Shown here in pieces: positions 43,025-51,384 of a stretch of DNA of 54,793 nt. The stretch comes from Candidatus Rifleibacteriota bacterium. Its GTDB lineage: Bacteria > Muiribacteriota > Ozemobacteria > Ozemobacterales > Ozemobacteraceae. The stretch lies in NCBI GenBank assembly GCA_017417215.1, contig JAFPZP010000011.1:1-54793 (forward strand), written 5' to 3'. Both the position numbers and the translations under genes were made by a program. The stretch's first letter is position 1; each line of letters begins with the position of its first letter. The notes under the pieces are model-generated. The model saw only the letters and a program-made list of their open reading frames with translations, did not search any database and was not told the DNA's origin.

Positions 43025-44127
43025 TTATAGATATATCTGATATTGATTACTTGAGATCATTTTGGTTTTCTACTACCCTTGGTTGTTTGCTTTTTTATTT
43101 GTTAGGTGCTTTTATTGCCTGGGTAACAAAAGAAATTAATCTATGGTGCAATAAAAATAAATATTTAAGCAGATATAATTATTATTTAGGTTTTTTTTAT
43201 ATATTATGTAATTCTTTGTTAAATTTACATGTCTTTGTTAAACTCTTACCAAGAAGAAGACCAGTATTTTTTCTAATAGATAACTTTGGTTTTTATCAAA
43301 GACCAGGAAATTTTATTATTATTAATACTTTTTTAATCGCATACTGCTATTTTAATATTCAATCTAACAACAAAAAAAATTACCTTTTAGATTTTTTTTA
43401 TTTCAGTTATTTTATAATAACAATTTTGTTGATACAATTTGTTGGTAGTAACAATGGCTTTTTGGGCGTGTTTGGAATTTTGTTCCTCTCTATTGTGTAT
43501 AAATATTTTTTATTAAATGAAAATAAAAACGAACAGAAAGCATTTGTTAGTGAAGATAAACCAAAAATAATTAATAAATGTATTTTATCTTGTTTTAAAA
43601 AATTAGGATTAATTTCAGTTTGTTTATTTGTTATTTTATTTTTATTTTTTACAGCTTTTAGAAGTTTAATGCCACCTATTCGTATTTTACATTATAATCT
43701 TAATGAAGAATACAACCCTTTAGATGATAGACTTACAATGTTAAGAGAAAATTTTTCACCACAACTTTCTGTAAATCCAATAATGGGGAATATGGACGCT
43801 GATAATATAATTTCTGGAAAAGGAACTTATGTACATAGCTTTATTTTGTCTATGATGACACATATTGGAATTGTCGGGTTAATTTTATTCTTTCTTTATT
43901 TCTTTTCCGCTGTGTTTGAGTATTATAAAAGCTTGCATTACTCAAAGAATTATAAGTCATTTTATCTTAAATTATTTGTCTTTTTGATAACTATATTTAT
44001 ATTTCTTATGGCAAATATAGCTTCTTTCTTTTCCTGGAACCCAATCTGGTTCGTTTTAGGTTTTTCTTTCCCTGCTATTTATTACCAAAAGAATAGAATT
44101 AAAGATGATTGTACAAAGCTTGAATAA
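43015..44127 (+). CDS. Wzy-like O-antigen polymerase, C-terminal part
   Basis: The 370-residue frame is highly hydrophobic with about eight membrane segments. A polar loop (about residues 205-275) contains DRLTMLRENFSPQLSVNP and GKGTYVHSFILSMMTHIGIV, a pattern seen in Wzy/WaaL proteins before the last membrane segments. Its only start is a TTG without a ribosome site, and the same frame is open upstream from 42976 with hydrophobic residues. It is therefore better seen as the rest of the gene begun at 42737. It is very AT-rich, like other O-antigen polymerases. Confidence 0.6.
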   Translation: MRIVIDISDIDYLRSFWFSTTLGCLLFYLLGAFIAWVTKEINLWCNKNKYLSRYNYYLGFFYILCNSLLNLHVFVKLLPRRRPVFFLIDNFGFYQRPGNFIIINTFLIAYCYFNIQSNNKKNYLLDFFYFSYFIITILLIQFVGSNNGFLGVFGILFLSIVYKYFLLNENKNEQKAFVSEDKPKIINKCILSCFKKLGLISVCLFVILFLFFTAFRSLMPPIRILHYNLNEEYNPLDDRLTMLRENFSPQLSVNPIMGNMDADNIISGKGTYVHSFILSMMTHIGIVGLILFFLYFFSAVFEYYKSLHYSKNYKSFYLKLFVFLITIFIFLMANIASFFSWNPIWFVLGFSFPAIYYQKNRIKDDCTKLE

Positions 44128-44163
44128 TAATTGTTTCATTATGTTGACAATAGGATAGAATAA

Positions 44164-45285
44164 GTGAAAAAGGTAGTATCAATTCTAGTTTTAAATAATT
44201 TCACTCATGATAATAGAGTTTTAAATGAGAATATTTCTTTGACAAATAATGGTTATAAAACTGTTGTTGTGGCCCAATATGATAAGAATCTTCCTCTGAA
44301 TGAATATATTTCTGGAATAGAAGTTTTTCGATTAAAATTATTAACCAAAAGTTGGCCTAAAAATATATTCTTTAAGATAATTAAGTACATAGAATTCATT
44401 GTTAGATTCCTGTTGCAGTTCAATGATGCAGATATTTATCATTGTAATGATTTAGAATCTTTACCATTAGGTTTTCTCGTTAAATTTTTATTCAATAGAA
44501 ATGCAATAATTGTTTATGATGCTCATGAATATGAGATAGAACAAAGTGTTATTAACAAGTATCAAAGATTATTGTTTCATTTCCTGGAAGGGGTTCTAAT
44601 AAAGCATGCAGACCTTGTAATTACTGTTAGCAACTCTATTGCTCAGGAATATGAAAGATTGTACAAAATCAATAAACCAAAAATAGTTTTGAATTGCCCT
44701 AGATATAATCCTATAGTAAAAAAGAACCTGCTTAGAGAAGAATTGGGTATTAGAGATGATCAGAAGATTTTCCTTTATCAAGGCGCTTTATCTGCACTTA
44801 GAGGTTTAAAGGAACTATTGGTTTGTTTTTCAAAAATGAATGATGATAAAAATGTAGTGGTCTTTATGGGTTATGGGCCCATGGAAGATGAAATAAAAAA
44901 CTGCAAGTCTAAGAATGTTTTTTATCATAAGGCTGTAAGTCCTCAAGAGCTTCTTGACTATACTTCTTCTGCTGATTTCGGAGTCTTTATTTGTGGTAAT
45001 ATTTGTAAAAACTTTTACTATTGTTTACCCAATAAACTTTTTGAATATTTACATGCGGGTTTGCCTGTTATAGTTTCAGATTTATATGAACTTGGCGATT
45101 TTGTAAGACAGAATAAAGTTGGCTTGGTAAGCCGAGATACGTCTATTAGCAATATACAAAAAGCAATAGATGATGTATTATTGTTGAATTATAATGATAT
45201 GTCTAAGAATGCATTAGAACTATCAAAAACTTTTTGTTGGGAAAACCAGGAAAGAGTTTTGATTTCTGAATACTCTAAACTTTAG
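44164..45285 (+). CDS. GT4 glycosyltransferase
   Basis: The 373-residue protein begins at a GTG with AGGA upstream. The N-terminal half has YHCNDLESLPLG and IVYDAHEYEIEQ, typical of a GT4 subgroup in EPS clusters. The donor domain has LYQGALSALRGLKELL and MGYGPMEDEI, and the 'YCLPNKLFEYLHAGLPVIVS' region. It lies between the Wzy-like gene and the second AsnB-like gene. Donor and acceptor sugars are unknown. Confidence 0.82.
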   Translation: MKKVVSILVLNNFTHDNRVLNENISLTNNGYKTVVVAQYDKNLPLNEYISGIEVFRLKLLTKSWPKNIFFKIIKYIEFIVRFLLQFNDADIYHCNDLESLPLGFLVKFLFNRNAIIVYDAHEYEIEQSVINKYQRLLFHFLEGVLIKHADLVITVSNSIAQEYERLYKINKPKIVLNCPRYNPIVKKNLLREELGIRDDQKIFLYQGALSALRGLKELLVCFSKMNDDKNVVVFMGYGPMEDEIKNCKSKNVFYHKAVSPQELLDYTSSADFGVFICGNICKNFYYCLPNKLFEYLHAGLPVIVSDLYELGDFVRQNKVGLVSRDTSISNIQKAIDDVLLLNYNDMSKNALELSKTFCWENQERVLISEYSKL

Positions 45286-45302
45286 CCAAACGGAATATTT
45301 AC

Positions 45303-46883
45303 ATGAGAAACGAATATACTTGGATTCCTCGATTTAAATATGAATTAACAGAAAATGATTCATATAAAGTTTGGCTAAGCGGAGTTTTTTGTTACGATGA
45401 AGCTTCTGATATATTGGAAACAGCTAAGATTCTTTGTCGTGGGAACCTTGATTTTAATAAGATTCATGGCTTTTTTAGATTGATAGTTTTAGATAAATCA
45501 AAGAATAGTTATATTCTTGTAGGCGATAATTCAGGAAGCCAGTATTTTTATTTTGATGAATCAAATAAGAAATTTTCAGATAGTTTTATTGCATTAAGAA
45601 AGCAGATAAATAAATTAACATTAGATTATTCTGCTATTTCCGAATTATTCACTCTAGGGGCAATACTAGGCGAAGATACTATAGTTAAAGAAATAAAAAA
45701 AACAGATTCAAATTATTATTTTATAGTAGAAAATAATTGTATTAAAAAACTTTCTAAGAAATTAGTTCCTTTTAATAAATTAAATAAATACGATAATTCT
45801 TTCGGACAAATAATGCGAAAGCTTTTGAGTAAAGTTAAGCAAAATAATATTGGAACGGTTCTGACAGGAGGTACCGATTCTAGAGTTGTTTTATCTTTTT
45901 TGCATTATGCTGATATTGAACCAGAATTATTCTTGACTGGTCGTAAAGGAAATCCGGATGTACCTATTGCTGAAAATATTGCCGACAAGCTTGATTTAAA
46001 ATTAGAAATAATAGACCCCGATTATGTGAATGATGATAAGTTGAAAACAGCTTATTTCTTCTTAGATGGTGCTTATGATGCGGTTCTTGCATATAGACAT
46101 TATTTAAAATCAAAATCTGTTGTTCAAAGAAATATTTTATATGAGTTTGGCGGGCTCGGGGGAGAGTTTTATAAAAATGATACCTGCCATCCAATAATTT
46201 ATGGCTTAAGAGGGTATAAATCTCATTTTTATTATTACGAGACTATTTTAAAAAGAAATATAAAGCATTTATCTTGGCTTGGAAAAGATTTAATTGCTGG
46301 GTTTGAAAGCGATTACACGAAATTATTTGATATTTCAAAGTTATCAGAAGATGAACCAGTATTTTTATCAAAGTGTAATAGAGTCTTTTTTGAATTGTTG
46401 AAAGCAAGAGGTGGTTCTATTACTAACGGTTATTCTTCTGTTTGCTGTAAGGTTGACCCGTTAATGGATAGAAATCTTATAGCAGTTTCTTCTCAAACTA
46501 GTCCTTTAAGACATGATTTTAAATTATGGCAGAAAAAGTTGATTGATAAATACTGCAAAAAAATAGCGAATATAAGAACAGATCAAGGTTATACCTGCTC
46601 ATTAAAATTTAAATATTTATTGTTAGATGTATTTAAGCAGTTTTTATTTAATTTCAAAAGGTTGATTTCTAAAATTAAAAGAAATTACGGCTTAAAGATA
46701 CAGAATATTTGGGATATGGACTATATTAATGCAAAACAGACAAATTATTGGAAAAAATCATTTGAATTTTGCAAGGCTAATGGAATAATAGACAAAAACG
46801 CAAAAGAATCTGATATTCCTGTTAATATGATTGGTAATATAATATTAATTGGTATGACATTTGATAACAATTTGTTTAAATAG
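45303..46883 (+). CDS. Asparagine-synthase-related protein without glutaminase nucleophile
   Basis: The 526-residue protein has an AsnB-type synthetase domain with the PP-loop LTGGTDSRVV (residues 187-196), followed by FLTGRKGNPDVPIAENIADK and GGLGGEFYK. The N-terminal part (about 1-170) resembles a degenerate class II amidotransferase domain (VGDNSGSQYFYFDESNKKFS) but does not begin with MCGI. It is divergent from the AsnB-like protein at 39751. It could form an amide on a glycan or lipid carrier, but that is inference from the domain and its neighbours. Confidence 0.72.
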   Translation: MRNEYTWIPRFKYELTENDSYKVWLSGVFCYDEASDILETAKILCRGNLDFNKIHGFFRLIVLDKSKNSYILVGDNSGSQYFYFDESNKKFSDSFIALRKQINKLTLDYSAISELFTLGAILGEDTIVKEIKKTDSNYYFIVENNCIKKLSKKLVPFNKLNKYDNSFGQIMRKLLSKVKQNNIGTVLTGGTDSRVVLSFLHYADIEPELFLTGRKGNPDVPIAENIADKLDLKLEIIDPDYVNDDKLKTAYFFLDGAYDAVLAYRHYLKSKSVVQRNILYEFGGLGGEFYKNDTCHPIIYGLRGYKSHFYYYETILKRNIKHLSWLGKDLIAGFESDYTKLFDISKLSEDEPVFLSKCNRVFFELLKARGGSITNGYSSVCCKVDPLMDRNLIAVSSQTSPLRHDFKLWQKKLIDKYCKKIANIRTDQGYTCSLKFKYLLLDVFKQFLFNFKRLISKIKRNYGLKIQNIWDMDYINAKQTNYWKKSFEFCKANGIIDKNAKESDIPVNMIGNIILIGMTFDNNLFK

Positions 46884-46900
46884 GTTAAAGAGATAATTAA

Positions 46901-48013
46901 ATGGGAAAAGCTAAAATAGTTCATCTGACTTCTGCTCATCCACGTTATGATATCAGGATTTTTTTGAAGATGTGCCAGTCTTTAGCTAACGCTGATTATA
47001 ATGTTAATTTGGTTGTTGCTGATGGAAAAGGCTTTGAAGTTAAAAATAACGTGAAAATATATGATGTGGGTAAGCCTCTAAAAAGACTTGAAAGAATGTT
47101 TAAATCAAGTATGATGGTTTATAAAAGGGCTTTGCAATTAAATGGAGACATATATCATCTTCATGACCCAGAATTATTGCCATATGCATATTTGTTGAAG
47201 CTTAAAGGTAAGAAAGTAATTTTTGATTCTCACGAAGATACTCCTCGACAGATACTTTCAAAACCATATTTAAATAAAAACCTTTTAATTATTATATCTT
47301 TTATTTATGAACTATTAGAAAAATTCATTTGCAGCCGCTTAAATTGCGTTGTTACAGCCACTCCATACATCAGAGGTATTTTCTCAAAATATAATCCAAA
47401 TTCTATTGATATTAATAATTATCCAATTCTTGGTGAACTTGAAAGTTCTGATGAAATTACTAAAAAGAATCAGGTTTGCTATGTTGGCGGTATAAAGCCG
47501 ATAAGAGGTATTTATAAATTAGTAGAAGCGATGAATTATGTAAAAAATGATGTTAAACTTTGCTTGGCTGGTGATTTTGTTGATGGTGTTAATTTAGAAA
47601 AGCTCAGCAAATTTGGAAATCTTGAAAAAATCGAGTTTAAAGGTTTCTTGAATAGAACTCAGGTTCAAAAACTGCTGAATGAGTCACTCGCTGGTATTGT
47701 AACTTTTTTACCTGCTTCAAATCATATTAATGCTCAGCCCAACAAGATGTTTGAGTATATGTCGGCAAGCTTACCAGTTATCGCTTCCGATTTCCCTTTA
47801 TGGAAAGAAATAATTGAGTACAATAAATGCGGAATTTGTGTAAATCCTCAAGATCCAAAAAAGATTGCTGAATCTATTGATTATTTGTTTGAACATCATA
47901 ATGAAGCGATTATAATGGGGAAAAATGGCAAGAAAGCTGTTTATGAGAAATATAATTGGGATACGGAAGTTAAAAAGCTGTTAAATCTTTATGAGACAGG
48001 GTTAAAGCAATGA
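46901..48013 (+). CDS. GT4 glycosyltransferase
   Basis: The 370-residue protein has the GT4 pattern of the same subgroup as the enzyme at 44164. KIVHLTSAHPRYDIRIFLKM is at the start, then YHLHDPELLPYAY, IFDSHEDTPRQIL, CYVGGIKPIRGIYKLVEAM and the 'HINAQPNKMFEYMSASLPV' region. It overlaps the next gene (2-epimerase) by 4 bases. A moderate AAAGAGA site precedes the ATG. Confidence 0.85.
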   Translation: MGKAKIVHLTSAHPRYDIRIFLKMCQSLANADYNVNLVVADGKGFEVKNNVKIYDVGKPLKRLERMFKSSMMVYKRALQLNGDIYHLHDPELLPYAYLLKLKGKKVIFDSHEDTPRQILSKPYLNKNLLIIISFIYELLEKFICSRLNCVVTATPYIRGIFSKYNPNSIDINNYPILGELESSDEITKKNQVCYVGGIKPIRGIYKLVEAMNYVKNDVKLCLAGDFVDGVNLEKLSKFGNLEKIEFKGFLNRTQVQKLLNESLAGIVTFLPASNHINAQPNKMFEYMSASLPVIASDFPLWKEIIEYNKCGICVNPQDPKKIAESIDYLFEHHNEAIIMGKNGKKAVYEKYNWDTEVKKLLNLYETGLKQ

Positions 48014-49146
48014 AACTATTAACGATAGTAGGTGCCAGACCTCAGTTTATAAAAGCTGCTGTCGTGAGCAGAGCTATTGCATCTTATAATCAGACTGCTT
48101 CCAATAGAATAGAGGAAATTATTATACACACTGGTCAGCACTATGATTCGAATATGTCTGATATTTTCTTTGAAGAAATGGATATTCCGAAGCCCCATTA
48201 CAATCTAGGTGTGGGGTCTGGAAATCATGGTGAGCAGACTAGCAGAATGCTGATTGAGTTAGAAAAGCTTCTTATTAAAGAAAAACCAGATATGGTTCTG
48301 GTTTATGGCGATACAAACTCAACTTTGGCTGGGGCTCTAGCCGCTTCTAAACTGCATATTCCCATAGCTCATGTTGAAGCAGGTTTACGCTCTTTTAACA
48401 GAGATATGCCAGAAGAAATAAATAGAATTTTTACAGACCATGTTTCTGACATTCTGTTTTGTCCTACTGATACGGCAGTAGAAAACTTGAAAAATGAGGG
48501 TATTCCTAATAAAAACATCAAATCTAAGGTTATAAAAACTGGCGATGTTATGCTAGATGCTGCTGTTTATTATTCTAAGATTTCTACCGATAAATGGCTG
48601 AAAGAAAATAATCTGAATGCTGGTAATTATATTTTGGCAACAGTTCATAGAGCTGAGAATACAGACTCTGCGGAACGCCTTTCTAATATTATTGATGCTT
48701 TGGCTAAGCTTTCTGATAATTATTACCAGGTAGTTTTCCCTATGCATCCGAGAACAAAGAATATTATTGCTTCTGATGAGAAAATAAAAAATAAATTGAA
48801 AAACAGCAGTATAAAGGTTGTTCAGCCTATTGGTTATATTGATATGATTACTGCAGAAAAGAACTGCAGGCTGATTATGACCGATTCTGGCGGTATGCAA
48901 AAAGAGGCTTTTTTTCATAAAAAACTTTGCATTACTTTAAGGACTGAAACAGAGTGGGTTGAACTTGTTAATTCCGGTTGGAACGGGCTGACTTCATTAG
49001 ATTCTGATAAGATAATCGATTCTGTTGAGCAGATGCTTAAAGTTGATTCTTCTAAATTGGCTTATCCTGATTTATTTGGTGACGGTAGGGCAGGGGAGCA
49101 GATTGTTCTTAAACTTGCTGATTTTATAAATTATACTAGGTGTTAA
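48010..49146 (+). CDS. UDP-N-acetylglucosamine 2-epimerase family protein (WecB/WbpI-like)
   Basis: The 378-residue protein has the non-hydrolysing 2-epimerase motifs: TIVGARPQFIKAAVV, HTGQHYDSNMSDIFFEEM, VYGDTNSTLAGALAA, HVEAGLRSFNRDMPEEINR, TVHRAENTD and TDSGGMQKEA. WecB makes UDP-ManNAc; the close homologue WbpI epimerises the 2,3-diacetamido-glucuronate to mannuronate. Next to wbpD-like and wbpB-like genes the WbpI role is the better guess. The final gene, wbpD-like, starts 2 bases after its stop. Confidence 0.9.
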   Translation: MKLLTIVGARPQFIKAAVVSRAIASYNQTASNRIEEIIIHTGQHYDSNMSDIFFEEMDIPKPHYNLGVGSGNHGEQTSRMLIELEKLLIKEKPDMVLVYGDTNSTLAGALAASKLHIPIAHVEAGLRSFNRDMPEEINRIFTDHVSDILFCPTDTAVENLKNEGIPNKNIKSKVIKTGDVMLDAAVYYSKISTDKWLKENNLNAGNYILATVHRAENTDSAERLSNIIDALAKLSDNYYQVVFPMHPRTKNIIASDEKIKNKLKNSSIKVVQPIGYIDMITAEKNCRLIMTDSGGMQKEAFFHKKLCITLRTETEWVELVNSGWNGLTSLDSDKIIDSVEQMLKVDSSKLAYPDLFGDGRAGEQIVLKLADFINYTRC

Positions 49147-49148
49147 AA

Positions 49149-49742
49149 ATGTCTGATGAAAAAAAATACTTTGTTCATGAATCTTCTTACATTGATAATA
49201 ACGTTGAAATAGGCGAAGGTACTAAAATTTGGCATTTTTGCCATGTTATGAGCGATACTCGAATCGGCGGTAAATGCAATATCGGTCAGAATTGTGTAAT
49301 TGGACCAAAAGCAATAATCGGGAATAACTGCAAAATACAGAATAATGTTTCTGTATATGAAGGGGTTGAACTGGAAGAGGATGTTTTTTGTGGTCCCTCA
49401 ATGGTTTTTACGAATGTTATCAATCCGCGCAGTCACATTAGCAGAAAACACGAGTTTAAAAAGACAAAACTCTGTAAGGGAACAACTGTCGGGGCTAATG
49501 CAACTATTGTCTGTGGGCACACTTTGGGCAAATATACTTTTGTTGGAGCTGGTTCGGTTGTAACCAAAGATACTCCTGACTATGCTCTTGTTTACGGAAA
49601 TCCGGCCAGAGTTCATGGTTATGTCTGCCAATGCGGTATCAAACTTATTGACGGCGCAAAACTAGATAATGGCAAAACTTACGAATGCAGCGCATGCCAT
49701 GCGAAATACATAGTTAAGAACGACACCTTGCAGGAATACTAA
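49149..49742 (+). CDS. Left-handed beta-helix N-acetyltransferase, WbpD/WlbB-like
   Basis: WbpD/WlbB acetylates the 3-amino group of UDP-GlcNAc3NA. The 197-residue protein has hexapeptide repeats: IGEGTKIWHFCHVMSDTRIG, IGQNCVIGPKAIIG and CKIQNNVSVYEGV. The family block EEDVFCGPSMVFTNVINPRS follows, then more turns and a C-terminal zinc-ribbon-like part (CQCG and CSAC). ATG at 49149 is preferred over GTG at 49140, with AGG 8 bases upstream. Its substrate needs the aminotransferase WbpE/WlbC, which is absent here. Confidence 0.88.
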   Translation: MSDEKKYFVHESSYIDNNVEIGEGTKIWHFCHVMSDTRIGGKCNIGQNCVIGPKAIIGNNCKIQNNVSVYEGVELEEDVFCGPSMVFTNVINPRSHISRKHEFKKTKLCKGTTVGANATIVCGHTLGKYTFVGAGSVVTKDTPDYALVYGNPARVHGYVCQCGIKLIDGAKLDNGKTYECSACHAKYIVKNDTLQEY

Positions 49743-50050
49743 TCTAAAGCCCCCCTTTGAGGTTACTTCTTTGAAGATCCTCCCCAAAAGCTTTGCTTTG
49801 GGGGAGGTGTCACGTAAGTGACGGAGGGGGCTGACTGCCGTAGGCAGTCGGTGACGGAGGGGTGACCGAACCAGAGTTGCTTTTGTTTAGCGACAGCGTA
49901 TTATTCTCCTTAAAGTTAGTCGTAGAAAGTTTATTAGCAATGTATAGCTTAAATAAGCAAAAAACTTACATAGCTAAAACAATTCCCTAATCTCCCTCCT
50001 CCCTACGCCCTATACCCTCACTAAGCGAAGCTTTGCGGGAGATCTTACTT
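49743..50050. repeat. GC-rich palindromic repeats between the O-antigen cluster and the XRE gene
   Basis: The 308-base gap holds no gene. It contains three hairpins close together: CCTCCCC... with ...GGGGAGG (49779-49807, one mismatch), GTCAC-GTAA-GTGAC, and GACTGCC-GTA-GGCAGTC (49833-49849). GTGACGGAGGGG-like strings recur. The string around 49829-49855 matches in form 54607-54634. A second G/C-rich run precedes the XRE gene (about 49985-50045). Confidence 0.7.
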
Positions 50051-50644
50051 CTAAATTTGGTATTCAAACACCTGGTCTATCGCTTTGTTTACGTTCTCTT
50101 TGATTTTGTTATACAGCACGTCGTTTGCTATGTTATTTATTTCAAGATTGGCCGGAAGAAAAAGCTTATAACTATCAATTTTCAAAACTTTTGCCATTTT
50201 TTCTATATATTCTATAGAAGGAAAACGCTTACCATTTTCTATATAGCTTATATAAACTGGATCAGTTTGCACAGATTTTGCAAAATCATCCTGGGTTAAA
50301 CCAGCCTGTTTTCTGTAATATTTTAAATTGTCAGAAAATATTTCTTTAAGATTTTTATGCGACTTAAATTTTGAGTTTAATTTTTGTTTAACTGATTGTT
50401 TAGTGAATTTGTTTGGTGGATTCGTCTTAGTTTTTGCTGTGAGTTGTTCATTGTCTTTGCCTAATAAATAGTCTATGCTAACTTCGAAATAATCAGCTAT
50501 TTTTGAAAGCATATCGTTTCGGGGAACAGTTTTGCCTGAGACCCACTGGTATACATTTTGTCTATGAGTGCCAAGTTCATTGGCTAGTTCGGATTGGCTG
50601 ATTCTGTTGTCGTTTATCAGTCTGGTTAAAATTTTGGAGAACAT
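50051..50644 (-). CDS. XRE-family transcriptional regulator with two HTH domains
   Basis: The 197-residue protein has two XRE-type helix-turn-helix domains. The first is at about residues 5-60 (ISQSELANELGTHRQNVYQW, followed by GKTVPRNDMLSKIADYF) and the second at about 100-160 (LTQDDFAKSVQTDPVYISYI, followed by ENGKRFPSIEYIEKMAKVL). A Lys-rich linker joins them. Two HTH domains in one chain suggest binding to paired sites. The inverted repeats just upstream (50657-50697 and 50715-50734) are likely autoregulatory operators. Confidence 0.8.
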   Translation of the reverse strand: MFSKILTRLINDNRISQSELANELGTHRQNVYQWVSGKTVPRNDMLSKIADYFEVSIDYLLGKDNEQLTAKTKTNPPNKFTKQSVKQKLNSKFKSHKNLKEIFSDNLKYYRKQAGLTQDDFAKSVQTDPVYISYIENGKRFPSIEYIEKMAKVLKIDSYKLFLPANLEINNIANDVLYNKIKENVNKAIDQVFEYQI

Positions 50645-50656
50645 TATTCTACCTTT

Positions 50657-50828
50657 TGTAATTTTTAAACTTGACTTTAGTAAATCTAAAAATTACAATA
50701 AACAAAGAGTTGATTATGTTCATAAACGAACATATTTGATTTAGGCAGCACCGTTATCCGCCAAGATTGCCGGTGTTGCCGTCAATTCAAGCAATTAAGT
50801 GACAAAAAATTACAAGTTTTATTTGTAA
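50657..50828. promoter_or_regulatory. Three dyads between the divergent XRE and MarR genes
   Basis: In the shared upstream region lie TGTAATTTTTA/TAAAAATTACA (50657-50667 and 50687-50697), TATGTTC/GAACATA (50715-50721 and 50728-50734) and TTACAA/TTGTAA (50810-50815 and 50823-50828). The first and third share the TTACA/TGTAA core. A fourth hairpin, GGCAGCACCG with CGGTGTTGCC (50744-50780, one mismatch), is GC-richer. These are candidate operators for the two flanking regulators; no gene lies in this 277-base gap. Confidence 0.55.
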
Positions 50829-50921
50829 AATTTGTGTTCATAATTTTGCTTATTAATTGCTCTGAAATTAGTTTAACATAAATACTTTGAAATAGATATC
50901 TTTTTGTACAAGGTACATAAA

Positions 50922-51281
50922 ATGACTGACGAAGTAATATACAAATTGCTTAAAACAATAGAAAAAAGTGCCAAGACTAACCAAAGAAAGTTAGCTAACG
51001 ATTTGGGGGTTAGTTTAGGTAAAGTAAACTTTATGTTGAATGAGTTGGTTGATAAAGGCTGGGTAGCTGTTTCCGAATCAACAACAAATAAACGTAGAGC
51101 ATGTTTATATACCTTGACTCCGGCTGGTTTTGCAGAACGGGCAGCAGTAACGACTCGTTATTTGCAGTCACTGTTAGAATTGCAAAAATCCATGAATGAA
51201 GAAATAGAAACTCTTCGCAGGGAATCTAATAAAATCAGTGCTGCAATTCAGCGTGGCCTCTCTAGCCTCTACGCCTCATAA
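50922..51281 (+). CDS. MarR-family EPS-associated regulator
   Basis: The 119-residue protein is a winged-helix regulator of the EPS-associated MarR type (TIGR04176-like). It has YKLLKTIEKSAKTNQRKLAN, LGVSLGKVNFMLNELVDKGW as recognition helix and wing, YTLTPAGFAERAAVTTRYL, and a C-terminal coiled coil (about residues 82-112). ATG at 50922 has AAGG 8 bases upstream; the longer TTG start at 50904 is less likely. Genes of this type usually sit at the edge of polysaccharide clusters, which fits its place next to the cluster ending at 49742. Confidence 0.82.
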   Translation: MTDEVIYKLLKTIEKSAKTNQRKLANDLGVSLGKVNFMLNELVDKGWVAVSESTTNKRRACLYTLTPAGFAERAAVTTRYLQSLLELQKSMNEEIETLRRESNKISAAIQRGLSSLYAS

Positions 51282-51295
51282 GGCCATCCATTGGG

Positions 51296-51335
51296 TTGTG
51301 CGATTAGCACAATCTATTTTTTGACTAAAAAATAG
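51296..51335. terminator. Convergent terminator region
   Basis: TTGTGC-GATTA-GCACAA (51296-51312) is followed directly by CTATTTTTT-GACT-AAAAAATAG (51314-51335). The first stem plus the T6 tract forms an intrinsic terminator for the MarR gene. The A-tract side can serve the opposite ATPase gene. Confidence 0.7.
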
Positions 51336-51384
51336 TTTTCGCACAGCCTTTGCGAGCTTCTGCTTGCTTGATAAACTTTAAGTT

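Noticed and set aside
49743..50050. Structured RNA gene in the hairpin-rich gap
   Set aside because: The hairpins match the dispersed repeat family found in other gaps and do not form a recognisable tRNA, riboswitch or known ncRNA fold by eye.
50033..50299. Plus-strand frame over the XRE gene
   Set aside because: Antisense to the supported HTH gene and without a ribosome site.
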